From Azadirachta indica (taxonomy: Eukaryota; Streptophyta; Magnoliopsida; Sapindales; Meliaceae): DNA of 64,000 nucleotides. This document shows positions 1 to 10,535 of this stretch, in pieces; the first letter of the stretch is position 1, and each line of letters opens with the position of its first letter. The notes under the pieces were generated by a model. That model searched no databases, had not been told where the DNA came from, and saw only the letters and a list, made by a program, of their open reading frames with translations. A program made the translations under genes and the position numbers. The stretch is from contig CM040444.1 in NCBI GenBank assembly GCA_022749755.1, positions 18,707,274 to 18,771,273 on the forward strand, read 5' to 3'.

Positions 1-103
1 TTTCACCCGCTATTTTTGCAGCTCCTTCAACTAAGATTATTTCCTGTTCCTCTTCTGTCAATGTAAGGGAATTACACAGCTTTGCTATCTCCTAGGTATC
101 CAT
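1..103 (-). pseudogene. LINE ORF1 N-terminal fragment with early stop
   Basis: Read on the minus strand from an ATG at 101-103, the frame runs M-D-T-stop-E-I-A-K-L-C-N-S-L-T-L-T-E-E-E-Q and on to the window edge. The L-x-L-T-E-E-E-x pattern close to the start is typical of the N-terminus of plant LINE ORF1 proteins of the DUF4283/CCHC type, which bind the element RNA. The fourth codon is TAG (92-94), where a GAG would fit, so this copy is dead unless it starts further in. The purine/pyrimidine-biased DNA at about 104-290 is what a LINE 5' UTR would look like. The body of the element lies outside the window. The family call rests on a short stretch and on memory of the family. Confidence 0.5.
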
Positions 104-422
104 ATTTGAAAGAAAGTAATTGCTGTGGTCAAGATTGGCTGCAAATGAGAAAAGATTATGGTTTTGGAGAGAAAAGAGATCAAAGAAAGAAACATTCCCA
201 AGTAGTGAAAACCACACGTCCAAAGACGTGAGAAAGCTTCTGGACCGTGAGCTGCCTTAATGATCTCAGCTCGCGAGAGAAGAGAAAGTGATACTTAGAC
301 AAAATAATTATATGTTCAACTATTATATTTCTATTCTAAACATGAAAAAAAAAGGGAAAGATGCGTTTTTTATGTTTTTCAATATATATTTACTTTTGCG
401 ATATGCTTTCATGATTTTTGTT

Positions 423-979
423 GGGCAAATAACCAAAAATACCCTATTTTATAACCCAAAATTCAAAAATACCCACCTTAATAAAAGTTATTAAAAAATG
501 TCCGATTTTGACTCTTTTGAACAAAAATACCTCAATACCTACTTTGAAGGAAAATCCCACTATTTCACCTCATTATCACTCGAAAGTAAGTTTCAAGTGA
601 AGTGAAATTTTACATTAATCAAAATTTACTTTTGAATAAGGTGAAATTTTCACTTTTACTTAAAAGTAGTTTTTGAATAAAGTGAAAATACAGCATGACT
701 TGAAATCTATTTTCGAATAACGTAAAATTTAATTTTACTTGAAATTTACTTTCGACTATAGTGCAAATTTTATCTTACTCAAAAGTAGGTCAAATTTTTA
801 TCTTACTCGAAACCTACTTTTAAGCGACAATGAGATAAAAAAGTTGAATTTTAGTTCAAAGTAGGTATAGGAGTATTTTTGTTAAAAAGAGTAAAAATAG
901 GGCATTTTTGAATGACTTTTATTAAGAGGGGCATATTTGAATCTTGGGTTGCAAAATAGGGTATTTTTGGTTATTTCCC
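423..979. mobile_element. MITE with about 125-bp terminal inverted repeats (MULE-like)
   Basis: The left arm (423-548) and the reverse complement of the right arm (855-979) align along almost their full length. Both begin GGG(C/A)AATAACCAAAAATA and end in CTACTTTGAA. Flanks TTTTTGTT (415-422) and TTTTTGTC (980-987) make a 7-of-8 target-site duplication. Very long TIRs suggest a Mutator-like MITE, although an 8-bp duplication would also suit hAT. It has no coding capacity; a short open frame at 288-494 merely crosses the left arm. Confidence 0.75.
585..828. repeat. Degenerate about 40-bp tandem repeat inside the MITE
   Basis: Between the two TIR arms a unit of roughly 40 bp recurs. Each unit has a segment like TTTTGAATAA-GTGAAA followed by ACTTGAAA or ACTCAAAA. 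I count about five diverged units. The array fills nearly the whole interior of the element. Confidence 0.6.
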
Positions 980-1397
980 TTTTTGTCCTATGTTCTTTAT
1001 TTTGTGTGCAAACTTCTAATTTTATAAAATATTATTGTAAAGTAATAATAAAGTTAAACAACATTATAATATGATATCTTTAATTAGTAATTATCACAAA
1101 ATTTTATTTAAGCACATGTGATTGTATGCATTGGAAGTGGGCAAGTAGAGTGACTTATTTTTTTAAATTTTACACACCACCAATTAATTAGAGGTGGTCA
1201 CAGGTTGATCGGTTTAGGTTTCGGCCCAACCTAGATCGAACAGAAAATTTTCGAGTTTAAAATTTTTTAGACTGAGTCGAAGATTTCAATTCAGTCATTG
1301 TTTAAATTTATTTTTTGAAAAATTTAAATTTTTATTTTTAAAATATTTATTTTAAATGTTAAAATTACAAAACGATGTCATTTAATTAGTATAAAAT
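980..1397. other. AT-rich intergenic DNA, no gene seen
   Basis: No open frame of note, no TIR pair and no recognisable family were seen. A sequence rich in GGTT/AACC motifs lies at about 1195-1250. Confidence 0.5.
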
Positions 1398-1472
1398 TAG
1401 GATGGCAATGGATGGGAAACTCTAATCCCTAGCCCATCCCGATTGAGCCATCGATTTCTATCCCGATTTTGG

Positions 1473-1690
1473 CCAAATCAGGATAGGTCAATGATATCTC
1501 CAGTTTGAGCCAAGATCCATATAAGCCGCCAAATCAGGATAGGTCAATGATATCTCCGGTTTGAGCCATGATGCATATGAGCCTCCAACTCAATATTGAT
1601 CTCGTTTGAATTCGGAAAAGAACAAAAATTTTTAAGATCCATATGAGCCTCCAACTCAATATTGATCTCATTTGACTACGAAAAAGAATG
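1473..1690. repeat. Two short tandem duplications (56 and 66 bp periods)
   Basis: A block starting CCAAATCAGGATAGGTCAAT at 1473 recurs at 1529. A second block starting GAT(G/C)CATATGAGCCTCC at 1570 recurs at 1636. Both are direct, closely matching copies inside the hAT-like relic. Confidence 0.7.
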
Positions 1691-1889
1691 AAAATTTCAC
1701 ATCTATCAAAGTTTGGATACTAAACCTGGACAAAGATAACAACACCTTACCACTACACCACTTATGTTCATTAGTTAAAGTACGTAAATAAAATTATTTA
1801 ACTACAAATAAATATTTAACTTATTTTTTAAAACATTATTTAAAGTTATTATATTAATATAATAATTTTATAATATAAGATAATTCAAA

Positions 1890-1891
<2 letters not shown>

Positions 1892-1945
<54 letters not shown>
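1892..1945 (+). repeat. (TTA)n microsatellite
   Basis: About 18 uninterrupted TTA units in an AT-rich setting. Confidence 0.95.
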
Positions 1946-1947
<2 letters not shown>

Positions 1948-2732
1948 CTAGCAATAGTTTTATCTTTACTAATTATATACAAATAAGTTTATTACTATTA
2001 TTTTCTTTATAATTATTTGATTTACTTTAATTTTTTATTAATTATTTAAATTATAAATGTGATAGTCAATTATGATCTAATTTTAATAGAATTATAAAAA
2101 GTTGAAGAAAATATATCAAATTAATCTTAGAGTTTAATGTTTCTTGATAATTTTGTTGAATAATATTTTCTTTGATAAATAAAAAATGAAATCTGAAAAA
2201 AGATAAAACCTTTGGTAATTTCTTATTTTGTAAATCTTACAATATTATGCTAAAATAAATTAATTCAGTAATTATAAATTAATGGTTTTTTTTGACATCA
2301 ATTGATTGTTTTTATTTTATCAAAATTCATTGTTTCAAATATAGTAATTAAAGTTCTTAAATTTTTTTAGTTGTTAATTATTTCAGCAAATTTTTTATTA
2401 AGATAATAAATTTAAACAATTCTAAAATTGATTGAATTGAAAAATTGTAAACAATTGAAGGATTTAACTAACTACATTAAAAAGTACAAATTTTTTTAAA
2501 GGATTTGATGACTAAAATAAAAAATATATAATTTTTCTGATAATTTATTAAACCAAATGGACTCGTATATAATTAATTAAATAAAATTTAACTTTTATTA
2601 TCAGAAAACATCTTTCCCTAACCTAATTTTAAAATGGGAATGGGCTTTTAAGCTCAACTTCAACCCAATCACTATATTGACCCAAAATTTATCTCGATAC
2701 CTAATTCAAATGAGATCAGCCCTGCAATCTTA

Positions 2733-3430
2733 GGCTCAAATTAAAATAAGAAAGCCTAAACTCGGTCCAAATTAAAGAAAAGAAAGTTCAAATAAGCATA
2801 TCCTTGCTTTAGTAAAAGTAAATATAGATCGTGTTAAATAATAGAAATCCACGACCATTTTTAATTAGTATTACGCCAAAAATTTTACTAAGCTTGCCCA
2901 TTATTTAATATTAAGATCATAATTTTCACTAAATCCACCCACTATTTAATATTCATCCCATGACCTTTAGTTAGCCCACTTTTTTTAACCTATTTTATTT
3001 TTATGAAATTCAAATCTAAACTCATAATTTTAAGCCCATTAATTCTTTTTTAAAAAAATAATATATATTATAATTAAATTCAGAAAATCAAAAATAAAAA
3101 TTATATAAATTATATAGTATTTGGTGAATTTCTTTTGTCTTTATTAATGTCATATTACTGTATTAAAAAAATCAGTTTGACATAGATAGATTGTTTTTAT
3201 TTTACTTATGATTTGGGCTAATAATTACAACATGTTATCAATACTATTTGCTAATTCATGTAAGTGAAATATTGATTTAGTTTTTCTTATGTTGTTTTGT
3301 TAATTAAATATTTTTACATTATATTATTGTTATTATACTTATTATAATATAATTGTCCTTATGAGTATGTTCTATTGTTGCCATTAAATTGGATCTTTTA
3401 CAATAGAAAATAAGGAAAGCATATTATATT
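2733..3430. other. AT-rich DNA, no gene seen
   Basis: No coding signal and no clear repeat structure were recognised. It may be eroded upstream sequence of the copia relic that follows. Confidence 0.4.
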
Positions 3431-3772
3431 GTAACTTGAAGCTTGTAAAATAAAGAGGCAATTATAACCTGAAGTTCTAAAGGTATCCTTATTAATTAGA
3501 ACTCAAAGTTCTAAAATGGATTTGCTAATTAGAAACAAAAATTTTGAATTAAATTATTAAGATTAGAACTTGAAGAACTACAAAATATCATTTATATGAG
3601 ACTTAAAATTTCATATATGATTTATTGGCCTGGAGTTCCATATATCAACTACATGGACTCGAAGTTTCAATTATTAAGGTCAAAACCTAAAGTTCTGTAT
3701 ATCAATAACAAAACAAAAACTAAAGTTTTAAACATAAAATTCTGAATCAAAACCTAAAGTTCTGAATAGATA
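3431..3772 (+). repeat. Reiterated CCTGAAGTTCTG-type units in the copia relic
   Basis: Motifs like GAAGTTCT or AAAGTTCT recur about every 30-45 bp (3471, 3505, 3691, 3757 and decayed versions between), often next to AATATCAAT or AATTATTAA. The pattern resembles a degraded in-frame tandem repeat upstream of pol that I associate with one large plant copia family. It lies about 1 kb upstream of pol remnants on the same strand. Confidence 0.45.
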
Positions 3773-4499
3773 CTTTTAATGTTTTTTATGGATTATGTTG
3801 AAATGCATTTTCATGCCATGGGCCTAGAAGACACCAATAAAAGAATGAGAAAAATATCCCTGAAGGATAATTAAAAATTATACTTCCTCTTTTCATCATT
3901 CAAACAACTAATAGTGGAATATAGTTTTCTAAAATAAAGACATGAATGCAAGATTACAAACTTATTGCTGAGTATAGTTCGACTTTATTTATGGTTACCT
4001 CCCAACTAAAATTGTGAGTATAGATATTAAAAATTGAATTCATGTTCTTTTATTTAACTAGAGTTATTATCATATATATTTATCTACCATTCCTTGAAGT
4101 GAATGGAATTATGTATAAAAAAAGTTATATAAAATGATGAAAAAGATACATTATTGCCCCTGCAGTGGCTATAAAACTTATAATTACAAAATGTAATTAT
4201 ACCTAACCACTAAAAGTTAAATGTTCTAAATGTAACAAATTTTGTTACTAACATGGCATGAAATAACATTGATTGTGTACCTGTAGTATATTGAAATATC
4301 TAATAAAGCCTCATAAGGCTCCAATGAAAATGAAGAGAATATTTTGAGACTATCTTATTCATCATGATGTTTCTTTATAGAAACATTCATATCACTTTTG
4401 ATTTAAGTAATGTACTTATATATTTTGTCTTTTATAACTCTGTTGTCATAATATATTTTATATTCTATATTTTACTACTGTGATAACTCATGTGCATTA
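3773..4499. other. Probably gag-side remnant of the copia relic, not readable
   Basis: No open frame survives. Position between the reiterated AAGTTCT block and the pol remnants suggests that it was the gag region. Confidence 0.3.
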
Positions 4500-5756
4500 T
4501 GTTATAAAAGGACATGAATATGAAAAGGGAATTAATCCTTTTAAAAAGGAGAGTTGGGGATGTATGCCTAGCTGATAGTGCAAGAACGCAGACTATTATT
4601 TGAGAAGAGCATTATTTCTCAGAATTCAAAATGATTAAGCTAAGGTGAATGCCATATTAGGTCCTCTAGACTTGATTGAATCTTATTAGCATGTGGAACT
4701 CTATTATGTATACATAATGCCTTGTATTCTAGTAGATCCAACAAAAATCTAGTTAAATTTAAAGATATCGGTTAAAATGGATATCATATTGAGACTTTAA
4801 ATGAGAATAATGTAAAGTATCTTTACATTACTTTTAATGTCTTAGGTAAGAAATGTATAAATGCAATTGAAAATTACATATTAATGAACCAAAAGGTCAA
4901 TGATCCTAAAATATTTATATTATGGCGTGATCGCCTTGGTTACTCAGTATCCATAATGATGCATAGAATTATTAAGAATTCTTACAGATATCCATGAAAG
5001 GACTAGAAGATTCTATTGTATAATGATAATACTTGTGCCATTTGCTCTCAAGGTAAACTATTATATTTAAGTCTTTATCATTTTTACAAATAATTGAAGG
5101 AGACATTTATGGGCCAATTCACCCATTTAGTGGACCATTATATTATTTTATGGTCTTGAATGATGCATCTGCTCAATGATCACATGTGTGTTTATTATCT
5201 ACACATAATGTTGTATTTGCGCGATTTCTTGTGCAAATTATCAAATTGAGGGCACATTTTTCTGATCACCTAACCGTGACTATACATCTGGATAATGCTA
5301 GCGAGTTTATTTCTAAAGTGTTTGATGACTATTGTACATTAGTAGGGATTGATATAGAGCATCTAGTTATACATGTTCATACTCAAAATGGATTAGCCAA
5401 ACCATTTATTAGGAGACTTCAAGTAATTACTAGAACTTTATTATTACCTAGTCAATTACCAATAATAGAGACATGTTATATTATATGCTATAACATTAAT
5501 TCGCCTTAGACTTACTGCTTATCATCAATATTTTCTATTATAACTTGTATTTAGTCATGCACCTAATATATCCCACTTATGCACTTTTGGTTGTGTTGTA
5601 CATATTTCCTATAACATCCATACAACACACTAAGATAAGACCTCAACGTCATTTAGAGATTTATGTTAGTTTTAACTTACCTTTTATTATCAGATATCTT
5701 GAGTACGTAATAGGTGATATATTTACTACGTGGTTTGGGAATTGCTTCTTTGATGA
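4500..5756 (+). pseudogene. Decayed Ty1/copia pol (pre-integrase and integrase)
   Basis: In shifting plus-strand frames I read a GAG-pre-integrase segment (about 4915-5060, with R-D-R-L-G-Y-S and C-A-I-C-S-Q-G-K), then integrase core pieces. A 107-codon open frame at 5186-5509 contains I-H-L-D-N-A-S-E-F, which holds the second catalytic Asp, and H-T-Q-N-G-L-A-K. The residue that should be the catalytic Glu is Lys. The next piece (5545-5760) is the post-core region of the same family. Many stops and frameshifts are present. The relic ends abruptly where the LTR of element A begins at 5757, and no RT or RNase H follows. Confidence 0.8.
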
Positions 5757-6256
5757 TGTTAGCCTTAAGGCTAATAAGCCATTATTTTGATAACAATCAT
5801 TGCTATCCTTGATTAACCAAATTCTTTTTATAGTATTTGTAATATTTGTAGCATAAAAAATTAGAGTGCAATTGTAAAGATTCAAAAAGATATCCAAAAG
5901 TCAAGGCATTTATGGGGTGCAAATTTTTAAATCCCAAGAACAAATTAAAGAGAAGTTTGAAGAATTAAAAACACATATATTTAGGTAATTTATTATTTGT
6001 AACATGTCTATGAATTAAATATTAATTTGCAATTAAAAGTTCAAAATCTTTTTTATCAAAATAAATGCATTTAAAATTTTTCAATAATTCATATATTTAT
6101 ATGGTTTTGGTGTGAATAGTTTGAATTTGTGAAAAATAGTCATAAGTTTTCTATAGATCAAATTAAAAATTTTTGAAACATAAAAATCGGATCAAGATGC
6201 AAGTTTTAAAAACTTGAAATAAGGATCAAAACGAAAGAATTTGAAACCTTGAAAAT

Positions 6257-6822
6257 TAGGCATGGTTATAAGGTAGGGTTAGGGTGGGGAGGCCTTTCCT
6301 GTTTCCCACCCCGTTAATTTTGATCCTCATTCCCACTCCATTTCCTAATAAAATTTAATGGGGCAAGAATGAAGAATCCTTATATGGAGAATGGATTCCC
6401 CATCCCCATTTATTTTTCCTATTTTGGTATTTATTTATACTAATGCTAACTAAAAATGTCATTAATAAATTATGATGTTATTCATATGTAATAATTATAC
6501 TAAAAATATAAATTTCACGACTTGGTAGGATAAAAAATTATGAATTATAAAATTTTTTTGGTTGAATATAGTGTGCATATATTTATATATATTTATTTAT
6601 TTGAAAAATAACATATTATAACATATTATTATATATATTTGGGGATTGGAGGGGAGGAGGGAACAAGGTGGGGAGTACTAAACCATTCCCCACCCTATTA
6701 CTAATATAGGAATTAATCTCTTCCATTCTCCACCTTATTCCCAATTATATCACCTCAATTTTATCCCATATGGGCCGGATCCCTGTGGGATTCTAAATCC
6801 ATAGGGGATTTTGCCATCTCTA
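6257..6822. mobile_element. hAT-type MITE, 566 bp, 8-bp TSD
   Basis: Flanked by exact duplicates of TTGAAAAT (6249-6256 and 6823-6830). The ends are TAGGCATGG and, reverse-complemented, TAGAGATGG. The uninterrupted sister sequence in A's 3' LTR (about 22600-22625) reads straight through this point and is a natural empty site. The interior is rich in CCCC/GGGG blocks near both ends. A second member in inverted orientation lies at 63469-63964. Confidence 0.9.
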
Positions 6823-6991
6823 TTGAAAATGGAATGAGATACAAAATTTTAAATTTTTTAACAGTGCCCACGGTCAACCTAGTGTACCAATTTGGTCGAC
6901 CAAATTAAAGGTAGTGGTCAACTAACTTTTATTATAAATACTAGCTTAAACTTACTTGGGACAAGTTTTACACCTTTGGAAAACTCTATTT

Positions 6992-8153
6992 TGAAATGAC
7001 AATAACCAATCGAAGAGGGGGTGAATTGGGTTTCTAATAAAATCTCCAATAAAATTCCCAAACAATCAACTTAAACAATCCAAACACAAGTAAAAGAGTT
7101 TAAAGTGCAGAGAAGTAAACATAAAAATTTATAGTGGTTCGGCAACAACCCACCTACATCCACACCTTTAAGATTCACTTGAAATATTTAGTATCACCAA
7201 GCCTTGATTCCACAAGACTTCACAATTTTATAACCTAGTGTTCAATATTTTACAACTCTTACAAGGTTTGACTCACCTTAAACACTCACAATCTCTTAAC
7301 CTAGTGAAAAACTCTCTTCTTTCACTTTCTTACAACAAAAATAGAAATATAATTGAAATGTACACTTACAAGATTGATCTCCTTAATTGAAGATGATGAA
7401 AATAAAAGCTCTTGGAGATCTTAACATCTATATGATGATTTCTAACTTAAGATAATTTTGCTTGATGTTGTTATAACATATGTAACTCTAAAATGATTTT
7501 GTAAAACTTTAAAAAAGGAGTTTGAAGTCCTTAATTTATAGTAGTTTAGAAAACTAGCCGTTAAGAACCCAAAAATTCAAACTTTCGTGCAAGTCGGTCA
7601 ACTAAGGGTGTCAGTTCGGTCGACTAAGAAGGTGGCAGAAAGTAGTGTTTAAAAACTAAGAAGTCGGTTGACCGATTTGCAAAGTTCAGTTGATCGACTA
7701 GTTCGGTTCGGTCGACTGACCTAAAAACCTTACATTCTGCCACTGGTTCGGTTGACCGACTGGTCTGGTTTGGTAAACCAGTTTTGTTAGACCAAATTTC
7801 TTTGAACCGATTTTCTGTCAGTTTTGAAAACATTGCATTTTAATCAACTTTGAGAGTTTGAAAACTTTACACTTTGGTCCAAATTTAAGGTTTTAAACTT
7901 TTGAGAATTAGTTGAACCGAAGATATTAAAAACTTAAATTTTAATCCAATAAAAGAAATTTAGAAGAAATCTTGAGCTTCACAAAATCAACATACACAAT
8001 TACATACAAGTTTATATTTATGAAAATGCAAAAAGTTGCCGCACTTATATCTTGAGACTTCAATTTGAACTTGATTTGCTTTTCCTCTTCTCGGATTGGA
8101 TGGCGTGTTTTATAATTATCAAAATTTGGATTTGTGTGACATCAAAGTCAACA
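6992..8153 (-). repeat. 3' LTR of the SIRE-like element
   Basis: 1162 bp. On the minus strand it begins TGTTGACTTTGATG next to the polypurine tract and ends CATTTCA. It aligns along its whole length with 15308-16482. It contains a block of GGTTGACC/GGTCGACT motifs at 7590-7800, including TTGACC cores. Confidence 0.93.
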
Positions 8154-8167
8154 ATCTCCTCTTTTTT
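8154..8167 (-). other. Polypurine tract of the SIRE-like element
   Basis: The minus strand reads AAAAAAGAGGAGAT directly before the 3' LTR. This is the usual primer for plus-strand DNA synthesis. Confidence 0.85.
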
Positions 8168-8659
8168 GATAATGACAAAATAGTTAAGCCGTATAAGAAT
8201 TCTTTTAGAGTTGCTTTTTCACATAAAACTCCCCCTATTAATTTGAGCAAAATCTCCCCTTACAAAAAATACTATAACCACAAATACAACAAGAAAACTT
8301 CTATGTTTTGCTAACTTTACTTCTCCACAACTCCAATCTGAATCATTTGAGCAACACCATATTCAAGCTCAAAGACTAGTAAACAATATAAGCAATCTCA
8401 ACAATATATTTTCTCCCCCTTTAGCATCATCAAAAATAATAAATGTAATGAAACACATATAAACATAAGTAGAGGAAAGAGAGAAAGTTATAAAATCCAA
8501 GCATAAAATATAACAATAGAAGTAATATTGGTTCATGACATCATGGAATTGATTAGAAATAACACAATGGTTCAAGACAAAACAAAGCAACTAAGGTAAC
8601 AAAGAAAACAAGACAAAGACAACAATAATGCAATGAAATCATAACATGTCTCTAGAACT

Positions 8660-9774
8660 TTATGGATTGGATGGTTCGGAAGATGAAGAATGATGGCAAA
8701 GATGTTGAAGAATTTGAGCAATATCGGCTTGTATGGCATCTTGTTTAGCTTGCATCATGGTAAAGGAATGCTCAAGGCCATCAAATCTAATATCCATTTC
8801 ATTTCTTAAAACTTCAATTTGACCTTGAATGGATGTCATTGACATGGTATCCATGTGGGATTCTTCATCCTCATCGTTGATTCTAACATTGTGAGATTTA
8901 GAAGAGGATTCTTAAGGTATAGCTTTCCTAACTCATCTCCCATCATTAGTTCGTTTATAACCAATTCTTCCTATGGATTTTATATAAAAAATGTCATGCT
9001 TGAGTATTACCACATAAGGAAATTGCAAAGTATTCAAAAATAAGGCTAAGAAATTGACCATCATGAAGAGTCATCTTAGGGTGCCCACCAATTCTTGCTA
9101 TATTATGAATGACAATGGAGCTTAAGTTGACATAACGATGATCAAGAAGACAATAAATAAGATACTTATCCATATGACCAACATCCGCTAAATGCCGGCT
9201 TTTGGAAGCACAATAATGGAGATTAGGTGGAGTAAAATCTTGCTCTTTAAAGAGAGCTTAAGAGATTGACTGGTAAATCCCCCATTCGGTTTTAATTCTT
9301 CATCACCAATGATATCAAAAACTTCCTCCTTTGGTCTCTTAACATAAGCATAAAAATCATCCATAAAACTAAAACATCAAAATCCTTGATTAGGAACCTT
9401 AAGGATTTCACTCAAGGATTCACAATCTAAAAAGATTTCAATTCCATTCACTCTAGAGGAAAGATAAGGCACATGTCATCATACTTAATATTGTTGTAGA
9501 AAAGTCTTATGACATTTGGATAAACAACCTTTTTAAGAGTCAAGAGATGGTTCCATCATTGATAGTCAAAACACTCCTTAAGATTAAACATATCCAACAA
9601 CGCACAATCAATCATTCTACCCAGATTTATAGGCCTAGTAGCAAAATAATCCTTATATCTTTTAAACAAAGCATAAGAATCAAATAGAGAATTATCAAAC
9701 CTTGCCTTAGCTCTAGTTTCACTTGCTTTTACCCTTTGAGATTTTCTCTTTTTCCTTTTTGGTGACCTAGCCAT
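8660..9774 (-). pseudogene. Extra ORF after pol (putative plant transposon protein domain), broken
   Basis: The frame starts at 9774 with a basic stretch (M-A-R-S-P-K-R-K-K-R-K-S-Q), a possible nuclear-localisation or nucleic-acid-binding tail. It continues with F-D-N-S-L-F-D-S-Y and related text. After frameshifts, segments such as H-L-A-D-V-G-H-M-D-K-Y-L-I-Y-C-L-L-D (about 9110-9210) fit the pattern of the 'putative plant transposon protein' domain (PF20167 type, by memory) that often sits beside LTR-element genes. The 3' part (8660-8854) looks like a coiled coil, with heptad-like L/I/M spacing. It occupies the place between pol and 3' LTR where SIRE-like elements often carry an env-like or additional frame. 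No signal peptide or membrane segment is evident in the readable parts, which argues against an envelope. Confidence 0.5.
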
Positions 9775-10004
9775 TAAAGATGTAAGTTGATGCCCAACAA
9801 AAAAGGTAATGAATAGTGATGGTTTAGGGTTTTAAAATTAGGAAAATTGATTTTGAAAAGATAAGGGATGGATTTATGGAAGAAAATGTGTTTTGAAAGG
9901 TTAGAAAGATGAATTTGGTAAGAATTTGGAAGAATTTTGGCTAGAAAAAGGTATATTTTAGAGAGAGAAAGCTTAGGAGCATGTTTATGGTGATTTTAGA
10001 GAGA

Positions 10005-10165
10005 GAAGAGGTCAAGAATGAGTGAAGAAGATGGTCAACTGACCAATTTATAAGGTGAAAAATGGTCAGCAATTTAGTCAACCAACATGGTCAACCGGGC
10101 AAGTGGCAGAAAGTCTTCTGCCTGGTTCGGTTGACTGGTCTGAGTGGTTCGGTGGACTGAGTTGC
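10005..10165. repeat. Cluster of GTCAAC/GTTGAC motifs in the SIRE spacer
   Basis: GTCAA or TTGAC cores occur at least five times here, for example GGTCAAC and GGTTGACTGG. They resemble the motif blocks in this element's LTRs. The block lies directly upstream, in the minus-strand sense, of the extra reading frame. Confidence 0.6.
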
Positions 10166-10535
10166 TGGTTTTTCTTTTTTTTTTTGTGGGGGCCATTTTC
10201 TATCCAATCTTGGTCCTATATGTTTATATTTGGCTAACATAAATTGAAACATTAATCATGAATTGATTATGTTTCGTTTTAAGCCATTCAAATGCAATGA
10301 AACAAAAGAAAATAAATATGCAAAGTAAAGTTAATTGATCAAACACTTTGAACATTTTGAACATTTTGAACATAAGAGCAACAAACCTAAAACATTTTGA
10401 AGATATTTGAACAAGGCAAGTGCAGATATGACAGGACATTCATAATATAAAATTGCATGTATAAAATTGAGCATTCAATTGGCATGATGATCACATATAA
10501 GTTCAAGCACATCTATCATCAAATAAGTGTATGCA

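Larger units (their letters stand above)
1398..2732. mobile_element. hAT-like non-autonomous element relic
   Basis: The left end reads TAGGATGGCAATGG and the right end, reverse-complemented, reads TAAGATTGCAGGG. This resembles plant hAT ends of the (C/T)AGGGATGGCAA type. A related copy at about 24300-25048 matches it in order and orientation through the AT-rich core and ends in GCCATCCTTA. No convincing 8-bp duplication is seen, and no transposase is left. Confidence 0.4.

Noticed and set aside
1473..1690. Direct repeats as a CRISPR-like array
   Set aside because: Only two units each, no uniform spacers, and a plant nuclear context. They are simple tandem duplications.
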